A stretch of DNA of 64,000 bases from Pomphorhynchus laevis (GCA_012934845.2 WNNJ02001842.1:26624-90623), one strand, 5' to 3'; shown: positions 52,106 to 62,469, counted from the first letter of the stretch. Translations and numbers: made by a program. Notes: a model not told the origin generated them from the letters alone.

Positions 52106-55100
52106 CTAGTTAATTTTAAGAAAAAAGGTAAATTAATTTATCACTAATTTGATATTTTAGAGTAAGAATGTATGATACAACTTTAATTTACAACTATGTT
52201 TACAAGTATTTGAACTGAAATAATTTAAATAGTTTAAATAATTTATTTTTATCATATTCAACAGCAGAAACATACTATTCAGTTGAAGAGGTCGTATACT
52301 ATAGCATGCTGTGTTTTAGATGGATTGACAGCTTTGATTAAATACATTTAAGGCGTTTTATCTATACAGTTGTTTATACATTTAAAAAACTATATTTTTA
52401 TAAAAAAATATAAATATAAAAATAAATATTTTGATAAATAGTAGGACATTTTTGTCCAACTATTGATGGTAGGAACAACTATATTTTAAACAAATAATAA
52501 GTGTTCAAATGGGAGGTTAAATATTATATTTTTTTTAGGATTGTAACGATATTGGTTTTCTTCAGAACCATTTAAATAATTTAATAGGTCTTAAATTCGG
52601 AAACAAAAATAAAACCATCAAGTAAATATAAATATATGGATAAAATTGAATTATTAGAATCCTTAAATATTTTGATAAATCAAAATTATTTAAAAGTAGG
52701 GACATCTATATTTAGACAAGTAAAAGATCTATATTATTAGACAAGTATTTTTTAATAAAAGTAATTTGATTATTCCCCCCCAGGGGAAATAATCAACTTG
52801 TGTAATTATTTGGGAAATAATTAACTTGTGTAATTTTTATTGTAAACCCCAGATGACAGCATATGAATCCTATATTCGAAGAATCCTGGGCGCTGGAAAT
52901 GATGAGATTATATCATTTTTCAAGCGAAAAGGTGTATTGAAATCATCCATGACATGTTGTCATTGTAATGATAATATGTCGTGGACCAGATATCGCAAAA
53001 TATCGGACGGCTTTGTATGGAAATGCGTTAATAAAAATTGTGAACGCTATAAGGCAACCATGTCAATAAGAAAGCGTTCCTTTTTTGAAAACCTGAGAAT
53101 TCCAATGACAGATTGCCTAGAGATTATATATAGGTTTTCAAAAGAGGAAAGAATTTACAAATTGCTGGATGAAATCTCCATTTGTAAAAACCTAGCAATA
53201 AAGATTTTTTCGATGATATGCAAACTATGTATTCGATATATTAATGACAATCCCATAAGATTAGGAGGTGATGGGATTGTGTGTCAAATTGACGAAAGTT
53301 TATTTTGCCACAAATCAAAATATAACAGGGGAAGAAGCAGCGAGCAAATTTGGGTTTTCGGAATTTGCGACAAGTTTTGTTCGAGCAAGAGGATATCTTC
53401 AAGTTGTGCCGAATAGAGCCTCATCTACCTTATTGCCAATAATAGAACAAGTTTGCAAACAAGGCACGATCATTCACAGTGATGAATGGATATCTTGTAA
53501 AAAGCCTTATGAAATTGGGTTTCTGCATAACACCGTCAATCATTCCCGTGAATTTTTAAATCGTGAAACAGGGGTCCATACCCTACATATTGAATCTTAT
53601 TGGGCAAAGATGAAAGCTAGAGAAAAGGAAATGGAAGGAATCCGCAAAAACTTGTTAAATGATTATTTGGATAAATATATGTGGCGAGATAATATTCCTG
53701 GTGAACCAATTGAAAAAATACTTGATTTATTAAAGATTTATTTTTAATCTTTATGTTATTTTCCTTTTTTATTTTTAATTTTAATACCATAATGATTTCA
53801 AAAATATATTTGGAGATAAACTTATATAATTGTTGGGGGAAATAAGAAACTTGTGTAGTTGCTGGGGGGAAATAATAAACTTGTGTAGTTGCTGGGGGAA
53901 ATAATAAACTTGTGTAGTTGCTGGGGGAAATAATAAACTTGTGTAGTTGCTGAGGGGAAATAATTAACTTGTGTAGTTGCTGGGGGGAAATAATAAACTT
54001 GATCCTATTTTTTATTATTTAGCCTAATATTTTTGATCTTGATGCATGCACTTTTAAACTAATTTTAAAGATTCTCGCTCGGCTTTCGCAAGCCGATTAA
54101 GCTCTTCTTTCATATGCTTATTATAATAATTGGCTCAATAGCCAATCGGTCAGGGCTTGTTGCTTTGTAATGTTTGAGTCGATTTATCCCATTCCATATT
54201 TCTTCAGCAGTAAAGTGTAAATAAAAAATTGAAATTTAAAATAAAATACAATTTTTATGAAATGAATAATAAATAACAGACGTTGTATCATAATAAGGAT
54301 TTCAGTCATCAGGAGAAACTGATATGTTTTCAAGTTTCGGTTCATATTTTCTCGACCCAATTGTTAATAATTAGATCAAATAACTGATTCTACGTATTTT
54401 ATATATAAATAAAGATAAATAATAAATAATTACATAAGATGTTATGCAATTTATATTTATATCAAGTTAAAATTTAAAATTGAAATTTAAAATAAAAGTC
54501 AATTTTTATGAAATGACTAATAACAGACGTTGTTTCAGAATAAAAATTAGAGGTCATCCGGAAGATTCGCTATGCTAATAATAACATACAAATAATATAC
54601 GATAAACTTTAAATTGTTAATAATTAGATAAGATAACTGAGTCTACGTCTTTAGTCTCTTTTATACTATCATAGTCAATAAAAATCAATTTTAATGAATT
54701 TACTAATAAATAGTTCTTAGAAAAAATTAATTAATTATCATATAGTAGAGCTTACCTTGCGAGCTGCACTCAAAGGACTATCATAAGTGATGATTGAATT
54801 ATCATTGTACATATACGGAACTTCATGTTCATTTTGCCAACTTCTAATCCATCTACCCTTCTTCCTGGCTTCACATACCTGTTTATTTTTCAAACAAAAT
54901 AATCGAAATGAAGTTTAGGAATTGGAAATTAGTTTTGTGTATCAATATCAATAGTAGCCCCAAAGACTACAGGGAAAATCGTACTTTAGTATGTGATTAA
55001 TTTAATTTGATTAATTTAATTTGATTAATTTAATTTGATTAATTTAATTTGATTAATTTAATTTGATTAATTTAATTTGATTAATTTATTAACTAATGAG

Positions 55101-58100
55101 AAATTAAAAACAACAGTTATCTCAATAAGTAGTCAAAAATAATTTTATGCCTTTGTTAATTTGTAGTTAATAAAGACATTTTATAATATAATAATTTTTT
55201 TATAATATTCATTATAGAATATTAATACTCAACTTTATAAATTTAAATACGTCTGCAATTCGTTGTCTTTGAGAAGTGACTTTAATATTTCGTTTGCCTT
55301 CATTTGCTTTATTGGTAATTAGCATTTTTATTATGCATGAATGTTTTCTGGTGAACATCTTATTGAAGTTATTGAAGTGTCGCGTTTGATAATTGCTGCG
55401 TTTACGCTTTATCATTTTTATACTAATTAAATTACTAGAGAACATGATGCTTTTACTTGTATGTTATTAATAGACTTTACAACTAAAGCAACGATTAAAG
55501 GAAGCTAATGCTAGCTCAACGAATTGAATAACGACTACTCAGCAACGACCACTAGAAAATATTGATAAAAGAGGTGATAAAATATTATCACCTAATATTA
55601 TCAATATAATATTGATAAATATCGTCGCAGAGGTGCGACGTCACCCGGCAAACGCCGCGGTAAATCACGTCGGAGACGTGGTTTTAATAGCTACACCTAC
55701 AACGATTTTGCCGCAATTGACAAGCTGGTATCAGTGAGACGAATCGATGATAATGAGTCTATACAAAGCATTTCGCTTTGTAGAACTAGTGAAACTAATA
55801 TTCAACAACATTCATCTGATACGGAACAGAATAAGCCAGCGAAAGCCAAGAGCATGTTGACTCAAACCCTACTTCGGAAAATCAACCCAATTCAATCGTC
55901 TAGTTTTTATCACATTGACGGTCTGGATTCGTTTCTTATCGATATTCAGAATTTGAGAGTAAGCTAGACTCCAATGACATTTACTACCAGCAATTGCGCG
56001 AACAATGCAGTGATCAAGTAAGCGAACAAGGCGCAGTCCTAGACGTAATGCCACAGAAATCTCAAACACGGAATTGAGCAACTAGCAATGAACAAACTGT
56101 CGGCAAATTCGCTTACTGCTATGCAGTGGAATTAGCGATGCAGCATATTCTGCTATCTATTATTAACGGAAGCAATGTCGATGAGAAGCTTCCTCTAAAG
56201 AGCGCTATAGTGAAGAACTGCGGTGCTGGTGACGAATATCGCACCAAACACGACGGACGAAAGAAACGACACCAAAAATCGGAAACGTTAGCTGACGACG
56301 TTGTGGCAAGCTGGTCATCGTTGCCCAGCTGAAGCTAATTGGGCACGCTCTACTTACAGCTGCGACGCTGATGATGATTGTTAAAAGGATGAAGAATTTA
56401 CTATATCGTAATTTCCATTTATTATTTTGATAATCGATCACATTACTTGAACAAACATTAATAAATACATGTAAAGACTTGCAATAACTGTTTTAGCATT
56501 TACATAAATACTACAAAAAATAAATACTAATTAAATACTTTAATTTACATATTAAAGCAAAGTTGATGATCGCTAAGTCAGATCTTCCTTGACCTGTGTG
56601 TATTTTACCTTGAGACAGTGACATTACTCTTATTACTGAACAAAATCGACTGAACTTTTTAAACAGCAAAATAGTATCTGTAAGACCAACGTTAACTTAA
56701 CAAGTTAGACATTTCTTAGATATGACGTATTCGTGTATATTACATGTCATTAGGAAACCCTATTAGCCAAAGCGAATATAATCAGGTGGCTTGAGTCATC
56801 TAATGTTCTATTTAAACTTCTAAATGAATAATATATTTAATTATTTAATAATATATTAATTATTATTAATATATTATTTAATAATATATTAATTATTATT
56901 AATATATTATTAATTATTGCCTAACTTGTAATTAATATTGATTGTAAATAATATGTATTATTTATTAACAAATAATAAGATAATGGGTTAATTAATAAGG
57001 TAATAGACAATGTATTATCTACAATATATTAAAATTAATTATAGCCTAAAATATAAAAATTATTAATAAATAATTTTTATTTTGACAAATAACACAATTT
57101 AATTATATACTTAAAATTATAAATTATCATAATAGATTTTTATTATTTAAAATGAATTGTTACATGCTTTACAATTCGTTATTATATTCACATATATGGC
57201 ATATATGATATTGTCAATTCAGTTAATATATTAACTTCCATGACTAATTTATATAAAAGCTGATTAGATTTATTAAATTTTTATATAAAATTTTTATAAA
57301 AATTAATAAACATTTTATAAATTTAAATTTATAAAAATTAGTATAACTTAAACTAATTTAGTTAAGTTTATTTTTAGATATATTATAGCTAATGTATCAA
57401 GTGTTATATCTCTTTATATGTTGCTTATACACAAATGATTATGTATAGCTACGCTAATTATATTCATACATTACTTCAAATAATTAAAGTATATTTATTT
57501 AAATATATGTTATTTGCATAATAATTGTAGAAATTGACTTTATCATGACCAGCAATAATCGGCTCTATATTACACTGTATAGCACATTGTAATAATTTGA
57601 TTTCAGTATACTAATTTGCTTTATGTAATTAATCTATTTTCACAATAGCCAAATACCTCAAAAAATGCCCATTCGTTTGATTTTCGTATTGGTCCTATTG
57701 GTCCGCATAGTGCCTGATCTCCAAATTTTACGTCGCCTTCTACACAACGTTTATAGCTTTTCCCGTATGTGGGAATTCCAATCACTAGTTTGTCCTTCCC
57801 TCCACATGCCATTTCCCATGCCTTGGTGGCCGCTCGCTTGAAATATCAAAATGAAAATTTTGATATTAAAATGATTATATATTATTATATTAATTATTAT
57901 ATTAATTTTATAATGAAAATATGTTACAAGTTTTTGATAAAAATAAAGTCCAATTGTTGGCAATGTTTAATATGTGAAATATGATACGTTTTTGTGCAAT
58001 TGTTTGTTGAGAGGGAAGACAAATATATACAATGTGTTTTCACTTTTCCTAAATTAATAAAAAATTAAACTGGAAGTAGAACATTTTTACATGAATGCCT

Positions 58101-61100
58101 TCATTCAGAATAAACGATTAAACGATGAAATCAGAATGAAACCAAAACTTTAAAACTTGTGTAGTGGTTATTTGTATAAAGATTGTCAATCAGATGCTAT
58201 TCATCTATAAATGAATTATGTCGCTTCCTAACAAAAGTGATGTTGTTTTTTCAACATCATAATTTTTAATAATTATTCTAACATAATTTATTTTTATATA
58301 GAAATAGCTATAATTTATTAATAAAAATGTTTAAATTTATTTTTATTTAATAAATTTATTTTTTATTATTTTTTTAATAAATTGTCTTGTTAACATCTTC
58401 AGGTGTTGACTAATGTATCATTTTTGGACACAAAATGGACTTAACAACAAAAATATCTTGCAACATTAATGTTAAACTTCGAATCTCAACCCATCCACCA
58501 AATGTTTGCTGATAAATAGTAAAAATTTTGACCCCCTGTCAAATCCAACGAGTAGATCTAACGCCGCCACAATTTTGTATCCTCGTGCGTCTATGGTTGG
58601 GACTAGCCATTTTCCCAAAGAAACATCGGTGCGACCGTTGCCTTCGTTCATCGGATATTTATGGTCTGCACGCGCTCACATGTCAATACGGGGGACATCG
58701 AGGCCTTCGTCATGATGGCATTCGAGATGTTTTATTCCATGCGGCGCAGAATGCTCGAATGCACGTCTCGCTAGAACCACAGAGATTATTGCCTGATCTT
58801 CGTGAAAGACCAGCCGATATCTTGATACATGGAGACCCCCCAGAAGCGGTGGATTTTGCAGTTACGCACCTACAACAGAGTGGTTTCCTGGCAGAAGCTG
58901 CTATTTCAGAAGGCTACGCCGCAGCGGCATATGCTGCCAATGTTAAGGATCGAAAATACCGAGCGCGTATGGAGGCCCATGGTTATGTGTTCACACCCGC
59001 TGTTGTTGAGGTGTTTGGAGGTTGGAATGTCAAGGGCGAACAATTAATTAGACGTATCGCTGGTAATGTTAGTAAAGTTCGGGGTATTCCCTATAGCGTA
59101 GCGGTTACCAAGTTGTTCCAACGTACCTCAGTGGCCCTTATGCGTGGTAACGCCCGCGCGCTATTGGCCTCACTTGGATTATCCTACTCGTCTAGTTCAT
59201 GGGGACGCCCTCCGGTAACCCATGAACCACTCGAACGATTTTTCGAAGAAAGCCAAGATGAGATGCAAAAGTCACAAAAACAAGGTAGCATCGAAGATAT
59301 GGTTGACAAAGAACTGAGCACCTTTAAAGAAAAACTTACTGACAGGGAAGATAATGAGATGATCCATCTGACCACTGACGTATTCCTGACAGCAGAAGAA
59401 CTCGAAAACGTTAATGAATCTTCCATTCCAAAAGACCTTTCCATTCCATCCAAAAAACAACAGCAGGAAGGTCTCAATCAGGGTTACAGCGAAGGTTCGC
59501 CTCTTAATATGGCGAAATGTGTCGATGACCTGACAATCTCTCATCCGTCTCCAAACCACTTAGTCTTAACGGAGGAATTTTATTCACGAAATAATGGCCA
59601 TTACAGCGACGCAGAAAGCCAACACGCGCCATCCAAACGAATTGCATCGCAAAGTCATTCAGTCCTATCGGTTTCCCCAATATAGCCAACAGTTGTTTTT
59701 TGAACGCTATCCTGAGGTCCTTCTTTTGCCTCGATATGTTCATGATCCATGTTCGCACACAACACGCTTTCAGCGAGATTCTTAATTGCATTAGGAAAAA
59801 ACGGGAATCAATTGACAATCAACCATTTGGCGTAACACGATTCACAGTCAAAGCAATCAGAAAACGAAATCGGCAATATCGTACGGTTACGCACCCGCCT
59901 ACTGACATTGAAAACCGCGTCGTTACATTTTTGGGACATATGAATTGCCTCGCCGACATATTAGAACATGCAAATAGTAAACAGGGCACAGTCAAGAGAG
60001 CCCTACGGGGTATACTGGACCTGACCCCACTCGAGAAACTTAGACAACATGACGCACACGAGATGTTGCTCTCTATTTTTGACCTACTACCCGGTTGCGA
60101 TGACCTCTTCTCGTTTACGGTGTGTAATACCCTACGATCCACTCACTGTGACGCAGTGACTCGATCAGACGACGTGAGTTTCGATCTCTGTCTTGGTACC
60201 AGATTGGGCGGGGCCATGAAAGTCAAAGACGCTAACTCAATCCCACAGCCACGGCCCGAATGGAAAACTGACTATCCAGATGAGTGCGATCTAAATGCCT
60301 GTGTGCAAAAGAGGTTTGGTGATGAGATGGTTGACGGTTTCATGTGCATCCATTGCGGGAAGTATGGTGTAAAGATCAGCCGAAAAATTAACTCACTTCC
60401 GTCAATGTTGATAATCTCCTTGCTGCGCTTCGGAATCGAGCCATGTCCTTACTCGAATGTGTTTGACGCAAGTACTCGGGACTGCAGCCGTGACATTGTT
60501 ACTTCAAAGCTCATGACAAAGGTAGCTATTCCAGAACATCTAAATATGTATGATTATTGCGTACAACCCTCGTTACCCACTGAATATATACTCCACGCGA
60601 TAGTCAGCCACGAGGGGTTCTGTCCGAAGTTTGGTCACTACATCTGTGATGCCAGGCTGCAAGTGCCCTGTGCACAGATACCACACGGATCTAAGAACAA
60701 CGACCCCGTCATTCGTTGGTTTACTTTTAACGATGACGTTGTGGACCGGTACAAGGACTTTAGCAAGTTACTGCAGGATCGGCAAAGGTCCGCATACATC
60801 TTGTTTTATCAAAGAAGTGATAAAGCCGCAAACCAAAATATGTGCAATGTAGAGATGCATTTGACGAATAAATACAAGGATCTTTGTAAGAGTCAAGTTT
60901 ACTCAGAACAAACGAGCGGCGTGATGTTTTGCCCCCAGGCCGAAAAGAGCAAAAACAGGAAGGGTCAGGCGAGAAGCAGAGCGAAGCCCCCGACGAAAAG
61001 ACGATGATGACGGGGACTAAAGAAAGAAGTGACGTCCGCTCGGCGGCGACTGGCAGCAGTAAAGCGCGAAAAGGATCCTAGCGGAAATCCAAATCAGACA

Positions 61101-62171
61101 GAAAGCGATCAAAGAAAGTGGGGAGGAAAGAGAATATGAACGGAAAATCGGCGTCGAGTGAAAAGAAGGACATAAAACGTAAGAAGAAGATAATCGAATC
61201 GGAACAACCGAAAAAGGATGCGAAAGTCGAGACAGTGAATGGTAAGAAAAGCAGCTTCGGTAATCCCATCGAAAAGACAAAAAAGAAGGAGGAAGTCACG
61301 AAGCCGCTCACAATGGCGGACAATGAAGAGACTGAAACAATAGAGGGCGCAAAACATTAACAGTTGTAATTCTTTTTAACTCTTGTCTTTTTGTTAATTT
61401 GTAAATGTTAATAGTAAAAAATGTGCGTGAAACTCGATGTTGTTGAATATCATCAAGTCATGTAGCAAACATGGCCGACATCATAAGCTACATTTTTAGT
61501 AGTGACCAATTATATTGTTAACTGTTTTAAAGATTGCTGATAGATTGTTGATTATTTTAACTAGCTGAAGATAGTAACTTAATATGTATATAACTCACAA
61601 CGTTGAAATCGCGAACCCAATCCTTTTCGTCGGATCGAGGATTAAGTGGACTGTGATGTGACACACCTTGAGTACTCGTATCCCATTCTCCATGAAAATC
61701 ATACGTCATGATATTTATGAAATCCAGCAATCTTAACAAGCACGTATAAAGTTTAATTGTTTTATTGTAATCTTACTGATATAGTTTTCTAGGTTCGTAG
61801 TAGTTTTCAACATTCGATGTACCAGCCGAAACGGCAGCGGTGAGCAAGTGATTATACGGATTAAATGCTAATCGTAAAAGCTAAACAAAGTTAATTATAA
61901 ATTCGTTGTTTTGACTGTGTAAAAATCTTGACTTGACATAAATTTGTAAATTCTCTTTTTCTTCCCACTGGATACTCCCAATCCAAATCCAGTCCATCTA
62001 GATTATACTTTTGTAAGAATCTTAAAACGGAATGTACAAATTTTTGCATTGTAATATTCGAATTTGTAATTGTTTCAAATGGAGGGCTACCCATATTCCA
62101 GCCTCCAACAGCCATTAAGATTTTTACATGTGGATTTACAGCTTTTACATTTACTACACGTCTAATGAGTC
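51971..62171 (-). CDS. GH18 chitinase, 3' six exons (5' end outside the window)
   Basis: Six exons join in phase from 62171 down to TAA at 51973-51971. They encode about 304 residues covering most of a family-18 TIM barrel: ILMAVGGW, the catalytic DGLDLDWE (Glu is the proton donor), LLTAAVSAG, IMTYDFHGEW, LVIGIPTYGKSY, and GGAMFWTLDFDDF. The enzyme hydrolyses beta-1,4 bonds of chitin and is normally secreted. The frame stops at the end of the barrel, so this isoform lacks a C-terminal linker or chitin-binding domain. The N-terminal exons with the signal peptide and first strand are missing. The gene converges with REXO1, their stops lying 847 bases apart. Its introns carry Merlin, a pseudogene and a LINE. 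Confidence 0.93.
52545..52740 (+). mobile_element. Naiad RT scraps
   Basis: Plus-strand pieces code for the RT (MDKIELLESLNILINQNYLK, then VGTSIFRQVK) and, out of order, for the GFLQNHLNN region. They adjoin the Merlin left end. Confidence 0.65.
52853..53747 (+). CDS. Merlin transposase with one frameshift
   Basis: About 298 codons start at ATG 52853. A Cys pair region (CCHCNDNM, then CVNKNCERY) forms a zinc ribbon. The catalytic core has all three acids: D in CQIDESLF (53291), D in IIHSDEWIS (53481) and E in TLHIESYWAKMK (53592). The frame changes once (+1) near 53360-53390, between EQIWVFGICD and ARGYLQVVPNRASS, so the copy is inactive as it stands unless the shift is a sequencing error. 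Length and motif spacing are normal for Merlin. Confidence 0.88.
53828..54000. repeat. Tandem array of Merlin terminal units
   Basis: About six units of 29-30 bp, each containing GGGGAAATAATAAACTTG and GTGTAGTTGC with small differences. They run in the same direction as two units at 52783-52836. These could be repeated transposase-binding sites. Confidence 0.9.
54040..54215 (-). mobile_element. LINE ORF2 fragment, copy 2
   Basis: This is homologous to 35820-36000. The minus strand reads FTAEEIWNGINRLKHYKA and continues TSPDRLAIEP. Both copies cover the same short stretch before the RT core. Confidence 0.6.
54216..54700 (-). mobile_element. Naiad 3' UTR fragments
   Basis: Two partial UTR copies (54220-54410 and 54470-54660) carry the AACAGACGTTGT start and the CTGAGTCTACGT end signature. 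The pseudoknot block is eroded. Confidence 0.65.
54756..54878 (-). CDS. Chitinase exon before the last
   Basis: The exon has 41 codons between AAACAG|GTATGT and AAG|GTAAGC. VCEARKKGRWIRSWQNEHEV is followed by PYMYNDNSIITYDSPLSAA, matching the EVPYAYQGNVWVGYD region of other chitinases. Confidence 0.93.
54995..55090. repeat. Tandem repeat of a 14-bp unit
   Basis: GATTAATTTAATTT is repeated between six and seven times. Confidence 0.95.
55619..56395 (+). pseudogene. RVxF-motif protein, longest copy, interrupted
   Basis: Plus-strand frames give an Arg/Gly-rich start (PGKRRGKSRRRRGFNSYT), a Ser/Gln-rich middle, FYHIDGLDSFLIDIQNLR, then (another frame) QLREQCSDQVSEQ, and finally ELAMQHILLSIINGSN with a basic KSETLADDV end. 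In this copy the docking motif is degraded (KSETL for KSVRF). There are one frame change and one in-frame TGA. Both sides of the frame change have GTAAGC...AG, so a 32-nt intron could explain it. It is closely similar to the 10-kb fragment, including the 3' flank. Confidence 0.5.
56400..57620. other. Chitinase intron, no gene recognised
   Basis: This is very AT-rich sequence, with TTAATATATTATTTAA-type low complexity near 56820-56930. Confidence 0.5.
57657..57836 (-). CDS. Chitinase exon with the GIPTYG motif
   Basis: The exon has 60 codons in phase 0 between TATTTCAAG|CGA and GAG|GTATTT. The peptide is DKLVIGIPTYGKSYKR, later NEWAFFE. The intron to the previous exon (57837-61598) contains the LINE with the protease. 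Confidence 0.93.
58528..59685 (+). CDS. LINE C-terminal CCHC finger and restriction-like endonuclease
   Basis: This 385-codon frame begins inside the original protein; the ATG is incidental. LRLG-type lead-in (VRLWLGLAIFP) is followed by the finger C35-x2-C38-x9-H48-x3-C52. Then come RH at 61-62, EP at 83-84, and an RPAD...VDFAV core with D97 and D109. This is the R2-type restriction-like endonuclease arrangement. FTPAVVEVFGGW and VALMRGNARALL match the end of the related 47-kb copy. The last 150 residues are an acidic, Lys/Gln-rich linker. The endonuclease nicks the target for primed reverse transcription in such LINEs. The frame ends at TAG 59683, inside the start of the protease frame. Confidence 0.7.
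   Translation: MTPCQIQRVDLTPPQFCILVRLWLGLAIFPKKHRCDRCLRSSDIYGLHALTCQYGGHRGLRHDGIRDVLFHAAQNARMHVSLEPQRLLPDLRERPADILIHGDPPEAVDFAVTHLQQSGFLAEAAISEGYAAAAYAANVKDRKYRARMEAHGYVFTPAVVEVFGGWNVKGEQLIRRIAGNVSKVRGIPYSVAVTKLFQRTSVALMRGNARALLASLGLSYSSSSWGRPPVTHEPLERFFEESQDEMQKSQKQGSIEDMVDKELSTFKEKLTDREDNEMIHLTTDVFLTAEELENVNESSIPKDLSIPSKKQQQEGLNQGYSEGSPLNMAKCVDDLTISHPSPNHLVLTEEFYSRNNGHYSDAESQHAPSKRIASQSHSVLSVSPI
59595..61007 (+). CDS. Ubiquitin-specific protease (USP/UCH family) domain carried by the LINE
   Basis: Open from the stop at 59592, this frame contains the Cys box FPNIANSCFLNAILRSFF (catalytic Cys codon 59694-59696) and RQHDAHEMLLSIFDLL. A CxxC half-finger (CIHCGKYG) follows, then the His box GFCPKFGHYICDAR (His codon 60636-60638), WFTFNDDVV and RSAYILFYQRSD. 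These are the ordered hallmarks of C19 deubiquitinases, with Cys, His and Asp present. It has no start codon ahead of the Cys box in its own frame, so it was probably translated as an extension of the endonuclease frame. Such an enzyme would remove ubiquitin from proteins; a role in protecting the retroelement protein is inference. Confidence 0.85.
   Translation, partial: WPLQRRRKPTRAIQTNCIAKSFSPIGFPNIANSCFLNAILRSFFCLDMFMIHVRTQHAFSEILNCIRKKRESIDNQPFGVTRFTVKAIRKRNRQYRTVTHPPTDIENRVVTFLGHMNCLADILEHANSKQGTVKRALRGILDLTPLEKLRQHDAHEMLLSIFDLLPGCDDLFSFTVCNTLRSTHCDAVTRSDDVSFDLCLGTRLGGAMKVKDANSIPQPRPEWKTDYPDECDLNACVQKRFGDEMVDGFMCIHCGKYGVKISRKINSLPSMLIISLLRFGIEPCPYSNVFDASTRDCSRDIVTSKLMTKVAIPEHLNMYDYCVQPSLPTEYILHAIVSHEGFCPKFGHYICDARLQVPCAQIPHGSKNNDPVIRWFTFNDDVVDRYKDFSKLLQDRQRSAYILFYQRSDKAANQNMCNVEMHLTNKYKDLCKSQVYSEQTSGVMFCPQAEKSKNRKGQARSRAKPPTKRR
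61118..61360 (+). CDS. Lys/Glu-rich tail frame
   Basis: 80 codons of very basic sequence (SEKKDIKRKKKIIES, EKTKKKEEVTKP) end in TAA. It directly follows the protease in a third frame and shares its GC content and bias, so it may be the element's C-terminal tail after another frame change. Confidence 0.4.
   Translation: MGRKENMNGKSASSEKKDIKRKKKIIESEQPKKDAKVETVNGKKSSFGNPIEKTKKKEEVTKPLTMADNEETETIEGAKH
61599..61731 (-). CDS. Chitinase exon with the MTYDFHG motif
   Basis: The exon runs from GTTAAG|A to GTT|GTGAGT. LLDFINIMTYDFHGEWDT and SHHSPLNPRSDE are hallmark GH18 sequences; the Tyr-Asp pair helps stabilise the substrate intermediate. Confidence 0.95.
61777..61880 (-). CDS. Chitinase exon, strand after the catalytic loop
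   Basis: The acceptor is TTTGTTTAG|CTTTT and the donor ATCA|GTAAG, leaving in phase 2. The peptide NHLLTAAVSAGTSNVENYYE fits the barrel strand LMVTAAVAAG of animal chitinases. Confidence 0.93.
61933..62171 (-). CDS. Chitinase exon with the catalytic DxxDxDxE motif
   Basis: The exon runs from acceptor GTTTTTAG|GA to CAA|GTCAAG. The peptide VKILMAVGGWNMGSPPFET is followed by LDGLDLDWEYPVG. It enters needing 2 nt from an exon beyond 62171, and no such exon was found up to 64000. Confidence 0.95.
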
Positions 62172-62212
62172 CTAAAAACGTTTAAAATTGTGAAAGATAT
62201 CAGGCTGTAAGT

Positions 62213-62290
62213 GCTATCATGCTAGCAGCAGCTAGCGAAATGTAAAAATTAGTAGGCATCCAAAATTTAATTTTTTTTATCATTTTAAGA
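62213..62290 (+). repeat. Hammerhead-like hairpin, single copy
   Basis: GCTAGC-AGCA-GCTAGC is followed by GAAATG and a later GCATC, which would close a short stem III as in hammerheads. The CTGATGA box is degraded to CTATCAT. Confidence 0.45.
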
Positions 62291-62469
62291 AATTGATTAA
62301 TTGCGAGTTTGTGATTAAGGAAGTTTCTTTAGTAGGAAAAGATTAGTATACAACGAATATGTAATACAACCGCATTTTATAATGAACTTTAGTTACTTAT
62401 TGAATTAGTTAATGATATTCGACAATAGCGAGCTTTTATTGCATTAATTAATGATATTCGACAATTCAT

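Larger units (their letters stand above)
52759..54000 (+). mobile_element. Merlin (IS1016/ISXO2-like) DNA transposon
   Basis: A DDE transposase ORF is flanked by imperfect terminal inverted repeats. The left end (about 52759-52782) has ATTATTCCCCCCCAG after AAGT. The right end reads the complementary CTGGGGGGAAATAATAAACTT up to 54000. The right TIR plus GTGTAGTTG is repeated about six times in tandem (53828-54000), and two similar units lie inside the left end. The target-site duplication was not identified. The element sits in a chitinase intron. Confidence 0.75.
58520..61362 (+). mobile_element. 5'-truncated LINE: restriction-like endonuclease plus ubiquitin-specific protease
   Basis: This GC-rich, intronless block (by eye near 48% GC against about 25% around it) lies antisense in a chitinase intron. 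Three reading frames follow one another: a CCHC finger with restriction-like endonuclease (58528-59685), a USP protease (59595-61007, overlapping in the -1 frame), and a Lys-rich tail (61118-61360). The endonuclease shares its layout and motifs with the LINE at 46.9-50.0 kb, where it follows a reverse transcriptase. The sharp left border falls within that protein, so the copy is 5' truncated, as LINE copies usually are. No target-site duplication was identified. Confidence 0.7.

Noticed and set aside
52826-53747. Bacterial ISXO2/IS1595 contamination
   Set aside because: The transposase lies between chitinase exons in AT-rich animal DNA and is flanked by Naiad pieces. The eukaryotic Merlin superfamily is the simpler explanation.
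53828-54000. CRISPR-like array of about six 29-30-bp units
   Set aside because: There are no unique spacers and no cas genes, and the host is a eukaryote. The unit is the Merlin terminal repeat plus a constant 9-nt spacer.
59595-61007. USP as a normal host gene nested in the chitinase intron
   Set aside because: It overlaps the LINE endonuclease frame, has no own start before the Cys box, shares the element's GC content, and has no introns.
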